Below the pieces are notes generated by a model. It saw only the letters and a program-made list of their open reading frames with translations. It did not search any database and was not told where the DNA came from. Of a stretch of 64,000 nucleotides of DNA, positions 23,521-34,762 are shown one piece after another. The stretch is from Amphiduros pacificus (lineage: Eukaryota; Annelida; Polychaeta; Phyllodocida; Hesionidae): assembly GCA_949316495.1 (NCBI GenBank), contig OX439001.1, positions 29,289,386 to 29,353,385 of the forward strand, in the 5' to 3' direction. Made by a program: the position numbers and the translations under genes. Position 1 is the stretch's first letter. Each line of letters starts with the position of its first letter.

Positions 23521-23860
23521 GATTATTTCAATAAAAATATATTTATTAACACCATAACTCTCACATTTCAACATTTTCTCATTACTGATTTGTTGCATTT
23601 TAATCCCATTTACATACCCATAATATATCACATTTCGCTTTGCTTTCCGCTGACCCAACCAGTAATTTTTTATTAAATTTCATAACGATCCAAAAGTGAT
23701 TTCTGTCATGGCTTTCCGCGCAAATGCGCATCGTCCGAACCCGACCACTGACAACTCTGTTCTTTTCACCAAAGTATCTATGTTTCACCCTCTATCTGCC
23801 TACCTATTCATATTTGCATTTAACACCCAAATTTTTTCAAAATTTCACTTTTAAAAGTCT

Positions 23861-24151
23861 TCATATTCTATTATGCCGATGGTCCAGTACCGGCGCCATA
23901 TTTGTCTCACGCAACACCTGCATCTCTTCAAAAACTCTCTGAAAAGTTGGATAACTTGAAAAAAATGTACTTACGTCTACTCCCTGCATTGTTATTTCCA
24001 ATAGGAGGTGGTTCAGGTCTAACCAGGACCACCTCCACTGCCAAATATCCTCAAGGAGACCAACAAGAGCCTCCTCCGTGAAGTTAAACCTACGAGGCAT
24101 CTTTATTTGTTGATCTCTCTGTTGCAAATGAGCTGTACATGAGCCCACCAT
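23861..24151 (-). other. Antisense ORF in the 3' region of the LTR fossil
   Basis: Ninety-six codons from an ATG on the strand opposite to gag-pol. It is rich in W, F, L, E and D in a pattern suggesting amphipathic helices (TEEALVGLLEDIWQWRW). A GTAAGT, the consensus animal splice donor, lies inside the frame at 23969-23974 on the minus strand. Antisense genes near the 3' LTR are known in deltaretroviruses but not established for this group. Could still be chance. Confidence 0.35.
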
Positions 24152-24852
24152 GCTCCAAATTTTAGGTCTCGATCAGCACTTTTCATTTAAAGGAATTAGT
24201 CACACGTAACTTTCATCACCTCACTTCACGATGTCTAATATTTTTTTTTCTTTCCCCTTTTGACACCCCTGTTATCCTACCAAATAAACCGCTCACATGA
24301 CAGAGCCTTGTATGATCCACATGTTCAGTACGCAATTTTTGTTCTAGGATTGACGACGTATTTTACTCCATAATATTGCTACAATGTCTTTTTAAACAGG
24401 TCTCACTTCGCCATTTAGGCCCACATTTTTTATCAACTGACCACTCATCTTAATTGACTAAGCAGATCGTTGTTTTTATAGTCCTTTTGAACCATTTGAC
24501 CAGTGTTTGTTTAAGTTATCTAGGTCAATTGCATCTCTCTTATCTCACCCCATCTGATTATGTAACCATATACCCTTGTCATGGTGCATCCGTCTTGGAT
24601 CCAGGTTTGGACCAAAACAATTGTTTAACGTTGACGATATCTGCATTACATTTACTCCTAATAATATGTGTATTTAACTGTAGTTCCTTTCCTGTGGGAA
24701 CCCTACTGACTTTACGGAGCTAGACCTCCATGATCGTGTCACTATAATTACGTTGCCCGTCTACAAGTTCTCGCCCGTCTACAAGTTCTCACCCTCAGTT
24801 CGCCACTCCTTGTTGGCACGAGTAATTTTTTGCTCTCACATACGCTCCATTT

Positions 24853-24987
24853 CTATATGACTTGCCCTTTTCTTTTGAAAAAGACATCTGCAACCATGTG
24901 TTGTTCATACTCCGCAATCGTTTCCAAATTCTCAAGTTCTTGGAGCAAATCTTCCTGGTCAAGTTGCTTGACTGGTCCTCCTTGCAT
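24853..24987 (-). other. Second antisense small ORF in the LTR fossil
   Basis: Forty-four codons from an ATG, open further upstream on the same strand. The acidic, leucine-spaced stretch KQLDQEDLLQELENLE looks like a short coiled coil, followed by a basic end. No family recognised. Confidence 0.3.
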
Positions 24988-25933
24988 ACCGTCCTCCTTG
25001 TATGCACAACGTATAGAGTTGACAGTTGAATAGATTACACTATTACATACGTTTTAAACAACAATTCTTATTGTCAGAATTTTTTATGTACAAACATATC
25101 CCTTTTGTCTTTAAACAAACTAACTTTGACTTCTTACGACACTGTTGCTACAATTTCATACCACTTCTTGATGTCATTGTGTTTCAAATGTACTATTTTT
25201 CCTAACAAGTTTCCATTCTATCAGCCACACCCCAATAACATCATTTATATTATGACTGTTGTGAACTACCCAGTAATTTCTTGTGCAAATTTTGATATTT
25301 ACAACGTAAGTCAGATAGGATATACACTTCCATGTTAAGTATTCTTTATTATTAACTATACTATGTTGTCATAATTTTATTGTTGTGCTGAGTAAGCGCT
25401 TTTGTGCTAAATGTTATCTTAATTGTTTTCATATCTTTAACTAGGTAGCCATGATGTGCTGATTACCTGCAATTATCTCACCTTATTGTTGTACTGATTT
25501 CGGTAAGACACCGCTTCCACGCGTTGTCAGCGGTCACATGCTTAAAGAGTCATAGTTGAATGGCATAATACTTCTGTTTGACCTTATACGCTTCGGCATA
25601 ACCCCTCACTTTCTGTTACCATTTCAGCAGGCTATGTTCCAGTTTTCCCCTCGCTGTTACACTTGTTGTTGCAATTGTTGTTGCAATTGTTGTTGCAGTT
25701 GAATCTGTTTCGTCGGTCTATTTTGGCCATTTTTGAACAAATGAGACTTACCTGGCCATTGATATTCCACGGTTGTGTCCCACAAGTTATTGACACCTGA
25801 AATTAACCTATATTTTTTTTTACCTCTCCCATGCACTGTGTATTTTTGACATTATCTTCTAGTTGTCTATGGGTTAACTGATGGATACACCATAGTGTTT
25901 ATGATGTACTGTTTAATGTGTACTTTTGTGATC

Positions 25934-25948
25934 ATCTATTGTATTACA
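25934..25948 (+). repeat. SINE target-site duplication, left copy
   Basis: ATCTATTGTATTACA, repeated at 26269-26283. Confidence 0.9.
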
Positions 25949-26268
25949 GGCCACGGGCCGTGGCGCAGTTGGTTAGGGCGCCAGCTTATTAGCACCAGTT
26001 CCTCTGTGGTGATCCAAAGGTCGTGGGTTCGAACCCCGGCCGTGCTGGGATTGAACTCGTGATACAATTTCCCACATGAGCTGAGGTCTGTGCCAAAGGG
26101 TTAACCCGTTGTCCTTGTAAATCTGTGACCGGGTGGGTTGTCATGTTAAGGACCTGCGACATGACATTTCAGTGAGGCAGCACTATATCTGCTACAAGTA
26201 GGTCTCATCACGAAATAACTGAAATAATGTTGAAAGTGATGTAAAACCCCAAACAAACAAACAAACAA
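25949..26268 (+). mobile_element. tRNA-derived SINE, full length
   Basis: The 5' part resembles a tRNA: an A-box-like TGGCGCAGTTGGTTAGGGCG near 25971, and a B box GGGTTCGAACCCC at 26024-26036, the internal RNA polymerase III promoter. A ~200-bp unrelated body follows and the tail is (AAAC)n. A 15-bp duplication flanks it. Two minus-strand copies occur at 53.2-53.8 kb. Non-autonomous; the partner LINE is not identified, because no LINE in the window ends in AAAC. Confidence 0.92.
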
Positions 26269-26283
26269 ATCTATTGTATTACA

Positions 26284-27371
26284 CTTCTACCATGCACTTA
26301 ATATGTTTATTGTAATATCTTTTCTATGTCTCAGACGATGATGTATTTATCTACCTACAGCTTCATTTCTTATAAGTATATGTTTGATTTAACGAGGATG
26401 TTGTATCGTAACTCCTTCTTGTGAACTCTGATCACTTGATTAATTTGTGATAGTTATTACCACATTGCAGTATTTGATTATTTTCACTAAGACACATAAT
26501 GTCATTAATTATATTTTGATGCTAATGGTACAGTTCAATTTATCAGGACTTTAATGGTATCACTTCACTCATACTTTCAAGTATATTATATTATCACGTA
26601 TATTATATTATTCAGATGTAATATCGCTATATATTGTATAATGTTTACTTCCTATGGTTTAATGGTATTATGTAATGTGCTAATTGTTGTTGTACTACTC
26701 TGTTTTAGATTTGTGAATGGCAATTGCTTTTCTACGATGATTCTTCGAACACTTGGAGTTGAAAACTTCCACGTTTTATGTTTGGTTATTGTGCCTTTTT
26801 TCTATGAAAATTTATGGTTCATCATTTATTGATGCGTTAAATTCAGCATATTATTATTCAGCTTATTATTATTTAGCTTATTATTCTTCTGTATTGAATA
26901 CCTAAATGTAGGGCACCTCCTTGTTTTCCTAGTATTGTTTCGTATTTGACAAGAGTGTAGTTTTCTCTATTACCTTCTATCACTGTTGTAAGTCTGTAAC
27001 GTTTTAACATACTACTATATCTGCTTGTTGTTAAAAATAATATCAATACACAATACATTATAAAATTATGTTATTCTCTTCCTTGTATACACTTTTAAAA
27101 ATTCTCCTAAATCTATTTTAATGATAAAATAATCCAACATCCACCTATTGAGTATTTGACATTATATAACTCTTTGGTATTCAACAACTATGGACGAAGT
27201 AATTTTTCTTTGTACACTACAGACTTAGTTCTTGTAACATTTTCCGATTATTTTGATATTTTAAACAATTTTTATTTGGTCTAGGTTGGCAACTGGCATG
27301 AGTGTGTTTTCCAATTATTATATATACTCCTGTTTGAGCATGCGGACGTGCTTTGTCAAAGGGGAGCCGTG
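26284..27371. other. Long 3' region of the LTR fossil, part 2
   Basis: Very AT-rich, no coding frame of interest. AAAGGGGAG at 27357-27365, just before the 3' LTR, is a plausible polypurine tract. Confidence 0.5.
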
Positions 27372-27913
27372 TGTAGGATATAGATTACCCAACTATAGAC
27401 TCTTATATACAAGTATAGACAATCATGATATTTGGCAAGAGATCACAGAGGTTACAGAGTGCAATGTGAAGGCCAACAAGTGCAGGCTAATGAGATGCAT
27501 TGCTGATCCAACAGGAAGATGACGTGATGCTCCAAGCCGGAACTACGCCAAGGCGCTGCAGAGGAGCTACGCAGGCAGACGCTTATTAGTATGCACTCAG
27601 ATCCCGTTAAAAAGGCAGAGACCACTTGCCTAGGAGATCCACGACACTCTGTCTCATGATAGCCACTTATATAGACTTGGGTGATTTATACAGCCTCAGG
27701 ACTTTATACAGCCAGACTCTAGTGTATACAGCACCGAATAAAGACGACTCTTGTGCATTGTATATGCTGTGTCTGCAGTCCTTATTACCTCCCAAATCAC
27801 ATAGGTAGATTAGGTAGCTAGGTTAAGGCCCCAGCTCACTGTCACCAGCGAGTACAGTTCCTGATCCCCATCCATGCCCCCAGAGCTCAGCTCAGTACAA
27901 TCCCCATGTAACA
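27372..27913 (+). repeat. 3' LTR of the Gypsy-type element
   Basis: Begins TGTAGGATATAG and ends CATGTAACA like the 5' LTR, with TATA-like TTATATA at 27667-27673 and AATAAA at 27737-27742. GTCC follows, matching the bases before the 5' LTR. Confidence 0.92.
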
Positions 27914-29318
27914 GTCCTACCTAAGGACAGCAATCAAGATTCAATCTCGGCTGGAGTTGACCGTGGTGACAAACGTCAGCAGAAAATCTTCATTTCCTAA
28001 GAACAAGATCTGATAGGGTGAAGAAGGCTGACCACCTCATTATCCTGCCAGATATCTCGTCCATTGTAGCAGGGGAAGATGGCACTGCTGCTTTTAAACG
28101 TCTGAAGTCACACCTTGAGGGTTACAGAGAGATGGGGCCAACTATCACGGTGCTAGCCCCATCGGCCCCAACTGAAGCTCTACCCAGGAAACACCGGCTG
28201 TACTTTGTGAGTCTGCTCACATCACATACAAAACGTCTTCCAGGCTTCGTCTTTAAGAAGATCTCGGCATTTCATGGACTAACCACAGCCTAACGTCTGT
28301 TGCATGTGACCTGATTCTGAAGGAAATCAATACTATGACCTTCCCAGAGAAATGTGCATATAAGCCAAAGAAAAAGGATAATGTGCCACCTCTGAGGTGG
28401 ACAGAAGAAGTCGCCGTCCTGCAAACCCACGAAAGCGGAAAGCAAATAATTCTCCTGCTCCTGGCACATCATCCCAATCCTCATCTTCAGCAACCGGAAA
28501 AGACATCAAGGATGTACTTGCCGTCCCAACTCCTTACGCTGGCCGCATTATCGGCACCAAAGGAGTGAACATGCAGGGATGGAATCGTATCCCTGGACTT
28601 GTTAAACTGACGAATATTGATGAGGACTTGTCGGTCCTCGTGACCAGGTTAAACAAGTTAAAGCCGAGATCCAAGCAATTGTGGATGGCATGTGACATTG
28701 TTGGCCAGAGCCATCATATATCAGAAAAAATGAACGCTTACATAAAATCCCAAGCACATGTAACTGTAATTTTATATGTGAAAATAAAATTAAAATGGGT
28801 TCAATGATATACGGAGATGTAATAATTTCCTGTACATGCTTCAATGCCCGACTAACCTTTCATCTAAGAAAGATTAACATCTCAAACAGTCATTCTTCTC
28901 TCATACCCAAGGGAGGGCTTCAATTTAAATATATCTTTCTATGTGAGTGGCATTTAAGATCCTTAATTCTTCAAGACAACCTGTTGAATATCAATCTCAA
29001 ATACATCTCTGCTAATATGCACGTAGCCAAACAGTGGATTATCGGATACTGTACAACTTGTGGCCGGCAGCCCTGGTCGCCCCGCCCCCCAGGCCTGTGG
29101 AAGCACCCGAAGAAGGGAAAGAAACACGTGCTGCTCAGCCGCAAGTAAACAATGCCAATACACATCTGGTGTATTCCACAGTCTCTTCACCGGCGTAGAG
29201 GGGTCGTGGTAGGGGATCAGGCACACGTGGCACTGAAAACAATGGGGCCCTGGCAACAAGAAAGGTACATAGCAACCACCTATTAATTGGTTCTTGCAAC
29301 GTCCAGAGCGTTTCTTAG
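27914..29318 (+). pseudogene. Rest of ORF1 and first codons of ORF2 of the decayed CR1-like LINE
   Basis: Continuation of the element cut at 7295. The frame at 28018-28293 (HLIILPDISSIVAGEDG, PTITVLAPSAPTE) resembles the middle of the SGNH/GDSL-type esterase domain common in CR1/L2 ORF1 proteins, but the catalytic residues are not clear. A basic S/P/K-rich stretch follows at 28397-28560. At 29272-29318 the phrase HLLIGSCNVQSVS looks like the first strand of a LINE apurinic endonuclease. Frameshifts and stops are frequent, so this is an old copy. About 250 bases near 28800-29040 are unexplained. Confidence 0.5.
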
Positions 29319-29570
29319 CAAGATCCTAGGCATTAAGGACTATTTTACTGATAATGCTAGAATAAATTTCAAAATCTTGCTACTAACCTGGAAGGCCCTA
29401 AATGGTAAGGCACCGCCTTACTTGTCTGACCTACTCCAAATAAAAGATCCCCAAAACTTGCCTTAAAACAGTATGTGACAGAGCCTTCTCTGTCATTGAT
29501 CATAAACTATGGAACTCACTTCCCTCTAATATTAGCACCAGTGAGTCAGACTCCTCCTTCAGTGCTATAC

Positions 29571-29617
<47 letters not shown>

Positions 29618-29631
29618 GTATTATTATTACT
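29319..29631 (+). pseudogene. 3' end of the decayed LINE, with (TTA)n tail
   Basis: Encodes RINFKILLLTWKALNGKAPPYLSDLL and later DRAFSVIDHKLWNSLPSNIS, the C-terminal signature of CR1/L2/Rex-type ORF2. It then ends in (TTA)n at about 29574-29631. Compared with complete elements, nearly all endonuclease and RT sequence is missing between 29318 and 29319, so the copy carries a large internal deletion or is a template-switch product. Confidence 0.7.
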
Positions 29632-29737
29632 GCCCAGATCAGTTGTGAGCATCCAGAATGATGTGATTTGACCAGATTGGTTCAGATTTACTGCACAGAT
29701 TGGTTCAGAGGTCTCCTACCCCTGAGTTTCAGAGCAA

Positions 29738-29850
29738 GGAAAATCAACTTTTTCCTCCAATTATTCACGAAAGAATTGTGCATCTCGTAGCCTCACGCTA
29801 CTCTGTTTTCGTTGCTCGCAACATCAAAACTTCATGGCAAGTTAGGTGCA
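29738..29850 (+). repeat. Repeat D, one ~141-bp unit
   Basis: Contains CTCCAATTATTCACGAAA, TTGTGCATCTCGTAGCCTCA and TTGCTCGCAACATCAAAAC in the order seen in the other D copies. Confidence 0.75.
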
Positions 29851-31707
29851 GACCATTATTCATTCAGGGTGGGGAGGGGGGTGGAGCAAAGTAACAAGAA
29901 AATGTGGTGATCCACATGTAAGACTGATGAGAAAAAAATTTAACAAACTAGCCAAAACTGTCAACTAACAGAACAAAAATTAAAATAAATAAAACAAAAA
30001 TTACAACAAACAAAACAAAAATTACAAGAAACAACAGAAAAAAAAACATAAAATGAAAAATTATCTTTCTTCATCTTTTAAAAACATTTAAGTTGGTATA
30101 TGAACGATTTTTTTAGCACAACTTTATGCAAAGATGTGCCTTTTCAGGCTCGATTACGTAAGTTACCCTAATATCGCTCATGCGTAAACGCAAATCATCG
30201 ATCAGACTTTAGCTTGTCATTTCTGTTCTAATTGTCCGCTTTACACCAAATTTGGACTAAACTTACTGAAAATTCCTTGTTCTTGCGATTGGGAAGCATT
30301 TTCAAGCAATTTAAAAAGATATTTTTATGAAACGATGGGCGATCACGATGACATAGTTTTGAATGTTCTGCTTTGTTTACATCATGCACTTCTTTTCTTT
30401 TGTTTTACTTCTTTTAGATATGTATTCATACGCCAGAGCGCATGCACAAATAGGAATCCATCGCATCGCATACAAAAAAAGATATCTGTGAGACCACTTG
30501 TTGGAGAAAAAAATATTGAGAACGACAACCTTAAGAACAAAATTTCTTGTCAAAATTTTAAAGTGAAAAAGTTTCACAGATTGTGGGACCATAATAAAGT
30601 AGATTTCCAAACAACTTTGTAAAAGTGATCTTAACAATATTTACTGTGATCCTAGTGAAACAGATTTTCTATTTTTCAAAAACATTGAGAGAAAAATAGA
30701 GGTACACACATGAAATGAAATAAACACAGCTAAAAACAAGCCTATTCCTGTTGTGTAATCTGCAGAACTTATTTACTTGTCTTCTTCATTTCTCATCAAA
30801 ACTATCATCAAGTAAAATTAGATCAAAATACTATTTTGAAAGAAATATACTTGTAATCATACCTTATAGTTAAAAAATTGTAGTGTTTATATATTGATTC
30901 ATGTCATGAATTCTTTTAATTTAATAGGGAATGTATTTTTACACCGTAAATGTATCAATTCCCATCAAGTACAGTATTTTGGTAATTTACTCCTCTGCCA
31001 CTAGGGGGCACTCACTACCAACACCCATAAATACCCTTAAAAAACAATTCGAAAATTCCCTAATCAATTTTTTAGATCCTTGTTGACAAATACTGTATGG
31101 AAGAAGTGCTGCCAATATGCTCCAAATTTGCAGAGAAAAAAAGAAAAAAGAAACTACTTATTGATAATTTCAAGCTTCCGACACCTGAACAGTGTATGGG
31201 GCCATATCGGGCTCTGTGTGTGCATGGGTCCGTTGGTCTGTCAACAAAGATTTTGACATTTTGCTATTTTATCAGCGATCTCAGAAACAGGCTTTACATT
31301 TTTACCGCACATACATCCTTAGCTATGACCTTGACTTGGTCACAAGCTTTAAATTGTAACCAAAATTTTATATTGAAACCAAAATCTTTGAAATTTTGCT
31401 ATAACTTGCTATATCACTGCACTGGCACTGGCATATTTAAGGTTTTATACCCCAGTCACATTTATTTCAATTTCGAATTTTTTTTCCAATTTCCCAAAAG
31501 GTGCTTAGGTGATGGGTTTTTTTTTTTTTTTACAAAATTGGCTGTCAACCTATATTGACTGTGAATTAGTGTCAATAAAGTATTGTATCATTTTCTAATA
31601 AATCGTACATCCATTTACATAGACTTAAGTATGGTAATTAGGATGTTTGCACCCAAGGAAAAAAATTGCCCAAGCGACTGAACAAAACAAAAATATGGAG
31701 ACATCTT
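29851..31707. other. No gene seen
   Basis: AT-rich, with A-rich imperfect repetition (AACAAAAATTA) near 29960-30040 and a poly(T) near 31518. The 153-codon frame at 31097-31558 begins with a plausible basic stretch but turns into low-complexity F/L/S sequence, and I do not accept it. Confidence 0.4.
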
Positions 31708-31884
31708 TTAGTTCGAAAAAAGAAGTGAATGGCCGAGTGCCAAAAAATTAAGAATCACACCCCCCCCACGAATGAATAATGGTCGTCCCATAAATCATCT
31801 TTCGAAAAAAGAAGAGAATGGCCGAGTGCCAAAAAATTAAGAATCACCCCCCCCCCACGAATGAATAATGGTCGTCCCATAAAT
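31708..31884 (+). repeat. Tandem duplication, ~89-bp unit with poly(C)
   Basis: Two near-identical units containing AAGAGAATGGCCGAGTGCC, a run of seven to nine C, and GAATGAATAATGGTCGTCCC. The duplication is recent, with only a few differences. Confidence 0.85.
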
Positions 31885-32325
31885 CATCTTTCTAATCCAA
31901 TTATTGACGAAACCGTGGTCTTCTATACATGTAATATTTGGTTGAGAGAAGTGTGCATCTCGTAGCCTCTTGCAACGTCAAAACCATCTTTCTACTCCAA
32001 TTTACATGTATAATAAAACTGTGGTCCTATCAAGAAGTTTTATTTTTGATATTCTATACATTGTCACCTAACGACGATTTGCATAAAAAATATGTATCTC
32101 GTAGCTCACGCAAGTGTGTATACCTTGCTCGCAACGTGAAGAGGTCTCCGGTGCATTTTAGATTATCTTTCTACTCCAATTATTCACGAAACTGTGGTGT
32201 TTTGTATCAGATTCTGTAGTATAAAGAATTTTCAATATTCCATGCAATACATTGTCATCTTACCAATTTTAAAAGAAATGTGCATCTCGTAGCCTCACGC
32301 AACTGTGTTTATCTTGCAACAATAA
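31885..32325 (+). repeat. Repeat D, three units
   Basis: Three degenerate units of the TTTCTACTCCAATTATTGAC ... GTGCATCTCGTAGCCTCACG ... CTTGCTCGCAACGT type. The array stops where the minus-strand LINE begins. Confidence 0.8.
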
Positions 32326-32462
32326 TTCAATTCAATTCAATTCAATTCAATATTTTATTTCAGACTCAACAATCTTGATAATACACATTGAGGTCCATAG
32401 TTTAAGAAAAATAATAATAATTAAGTATTTAACAGTAATATACAGTGAATATTATGGGACAT

Positions 32463-34652
32463 TTACCCATTATCAAAATTTACATAAAGTGTTCTGTACC
32501 AATATTTCCATATTGCAGATGTATACTTTATATCACAGGCCAGTATGCTTTGTATTATCACATTTTCAGACTTTTCAATTCTGCCAATGAATTTAAAAAT
32601 CAAATTTCTTACAACAGCTATGCAAGCAGGAACATTAATATTAGCAAACATCAAACTAGCACTATGATACCTTGGTAGGCGTAGCAACATTCTCATAATG
32701 TCATTATAAGCAACTTTGAGTTTGTTAAAGCTATATTTATGAAAATTCCACCACAGCTGTGCTGTGTATAAAGGCGTACAAAATGTTTTAAACAAGCTAA
32801 CTTTAACATCAGTGGTACACATGTGAAACTTTCTTACAAGTACATTACCTTGTCCATATATTTTACAACATTGCCTGTATATGTCTTTATCATCTCTAAA
32901 ATCATCTGAGATGCAATGTCCAAGATACTTTACATTATTAAATACTTTTAATAGCTCACCATTTAAAAAATAGTCAGGAAAGTTTAAATGTTTATCTTCC
33001 TTAGATCTAATTATCATCAAAGCACTCTTTTTGGAATTATATTTAATATCATGTTCTATCCCATATTGAGAGCAAATTTTCAATAACAATTGAAGGCCAC
33101 CACTATATGGACAGAAAATAATCAAATCATCAGCATACATAAGATGGTTCAGTAGAACATCACCAATAATACAACCAATTTTGCATTCATTCAATTTCTT
33201 CGATAAGTCATCCATATAAACATTAAACAGATAAGGGGACAATATGCCCCCTTGGCGTACTCCATAACTTACATTAAAAGGATCAGACATACAATTACCC
33301 CATCTGACAACCATTGTCTGATGAGCATACCAATACATTAAAATTCTAATTAAATAACCTGGAGTACCACGTTTAACTAGTTTTTCAAACAATTTAGTAT
33401 GATTAACTCGATCAAATGCTTTAGAAGCATCAAGAAAAGTCATAAACATTGTAGCATTAAGACTACGATATTTCAAAACAATCTCTTTCAAAGCATAAAT
33501 ACATAAATCAGTGCCATGTTTTCTTTTAAATCCAAACTGATTAGCATGAGTTAACACATATTTTTCCATTCTAGTCAACATTAACTTCTCTAATACCTTA
33601 GATAAAATACTTGCAAGGGCAATAGGCCTGTAGTTATCTTTACTGTTTATTTTACCAGACTTGTTCTTAATTACTGGAACAAGAATTATAGAAATCATTT
33701 TATCTGGCAAACACCCATGGACAAAAAAACCAGTAATACATTTTGACAGCATTTGTAAAATTCTAGCGCTACAATTCTTTAAATGTTCAGCATATATCTT
33801 ATCCAAGCCACAACTCTTATTGCTGTCTAAAGTAATAATAGCATCTTGTATTTCATCAGCAGAAACAAGCATTTCATCACAATATTCAACATCATATTTA
33901 ACATTATTTACAGTGTTACGTAAACAATTAAATAAATCATTGTAGTGATTTTTCCACAACTCAATAATTTTATCACTACCAACAACACCCTCCATATTAG
34001 TTGGCAAAGGTGTTTTACAATTATTAATCAATTTAACCTCTTTCCAAAACTCATCTATACTATTATTCTGTAGTTTTCTAGCAAGTGAATCTCTTCTCAT
34101 GGCATCTTCATTATTCTTTATAAATCTTAAAGCATATTTAAATCTTGCATTTGTACGTTTCTTCAGCTCAAAAATAGAACCCTGTCTGGGTTTACCCTGT
34201 TCACGCCACATAATAAGTGCATCTCTTGCTATAGAATGTAAATCAGATACATGTACATTCCAGCCAGGCCTATGTTTATCTGTACAAGTTTTAAAGTTAA
34301 ATAATGGTTCACTAGCTGCATTTAAACAATCCACAATATTATCATAGTAAGTGCATAAGTCATCAATATGTTTAGCATCTTTACAGTTTACATTTCTACA
34401 TCCAGCAACATCATCTGACATTGCAATATTCTGTAATAGGAAATCAGTTGATCTGGCATAATTATCAATATCAGGTTTCTTTAGTCTAGACCAATCAAGT
34501 TTACATTTGGTATAGTCATTACTATTGCCAGTTAACAATGGAACACAATTTACATTTAATGATATTTTAACAGGTATATGATCAGATGTAGCATAAGAAT
34601 AACAAACCTCCATACTTTGTATTGTATCATGAGCATCAGTGGAACTAAAACA
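32463..34652 (-). pseudogene. ORF2 of the minus-strand LINE: end of endonuclease plus reverse transcriptase
   Basis: About 730 codons without a stop. It begins inside the endonuclease (CYSYATSDHIPVKI, the SDH catalytic box), then runs through a linker to RT: NYRPIALASILSK, TFLDASKAFDRVNH, YGVRQGGILSPYLF, and the catalytic YADD about 510 residues in. The C-terminal third lacks RNase H. Its N-terminal part lies 5 kb away at 39688-40320 because of the CR1 insertion between Cys and Phe codons of the endonuclease. Confidence 0.88.
34650..34652 (+). repeat. Possible short target duplication at the CR1 insertion
   Basis: ACA here and ACA at 39688-39690. Deleting 34653-39690 restores a continuous endonuclease frame in the minus-strand LINE, which fixes the boundaries to within a few bases. 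Confidence 0.5.
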
Positions 34653-34762
34653 CTTTTGCCCACATAATGCCACGTATGGTTAACAGTAACTGAAAAACGG
34701 ACTTGAAAAGTGGTTCCAAGTACTAATCCTTTGTCCAGGAAGCCAGGAAGTCAAAGTCAAAT

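Larger units (their letters stand above)
23521..25948. other. Long 3' region of the LTR fossil, part 1
   Basis: Sequence between the last plus-strand extra ORF and the SINE. It has no recognisable retroelement part. The plus-strand frame at 24454-24723 has hydrophobic ends but no ATG. Two minus-strand frames, listed separately, look more coding-like. Confidence 0.4.
7296..27913 (+). mobile_element. Envelope-bearing Gypsy-type (Metaviridae-like) LTR element, fossil
   Basis: Bounded by two similar LTRs of TG...CA form and flanked by GTCC at 7292-7295 and 27914-27917, a 4-bp target-site duplication. Parts in order: 5' LTR, primer-binding site, gag, protease, reverse transcriptase, RNase H, integrase, an env-like region, extra ORFs, a long 3' region, a purine tract (27357-27366) and 3' LTR. 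Three later insertions sit inside it: a partial LTR of the same family, an I-clade LINE and a SINE. It is broken in several places besides these insertions. Over the first ~315 shared bases the two LTRs differ at about 18 positions by eye and also carry length differences, which points to moderate rather than very recent age. Without the LINE and SINE it would be close to 15 kb, long for this group. Confidence 0.9.

Noticed and set aside
25949-26040. A tRNA gene
   Set aside because: Only the A and B boxes match; no cloverleaf closes, and the unit continues into a SINE body with tail and target duplication.
28397-28807. KH domain (GRIIGTKG) in a host gene
   Set aside because: The GxxG-like phrase is present but the rest of the domain does not follow in frame; context is a decayed LINE ORF1.
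31097-31558. Possible host exon (MEEVLPICSKFAEKK...)
   Set aside because: Basic start looks plausible, but the frame soon becomes low-complexity F/L/S sequence ending in a poly(T) artefact; no splice sites stand out.
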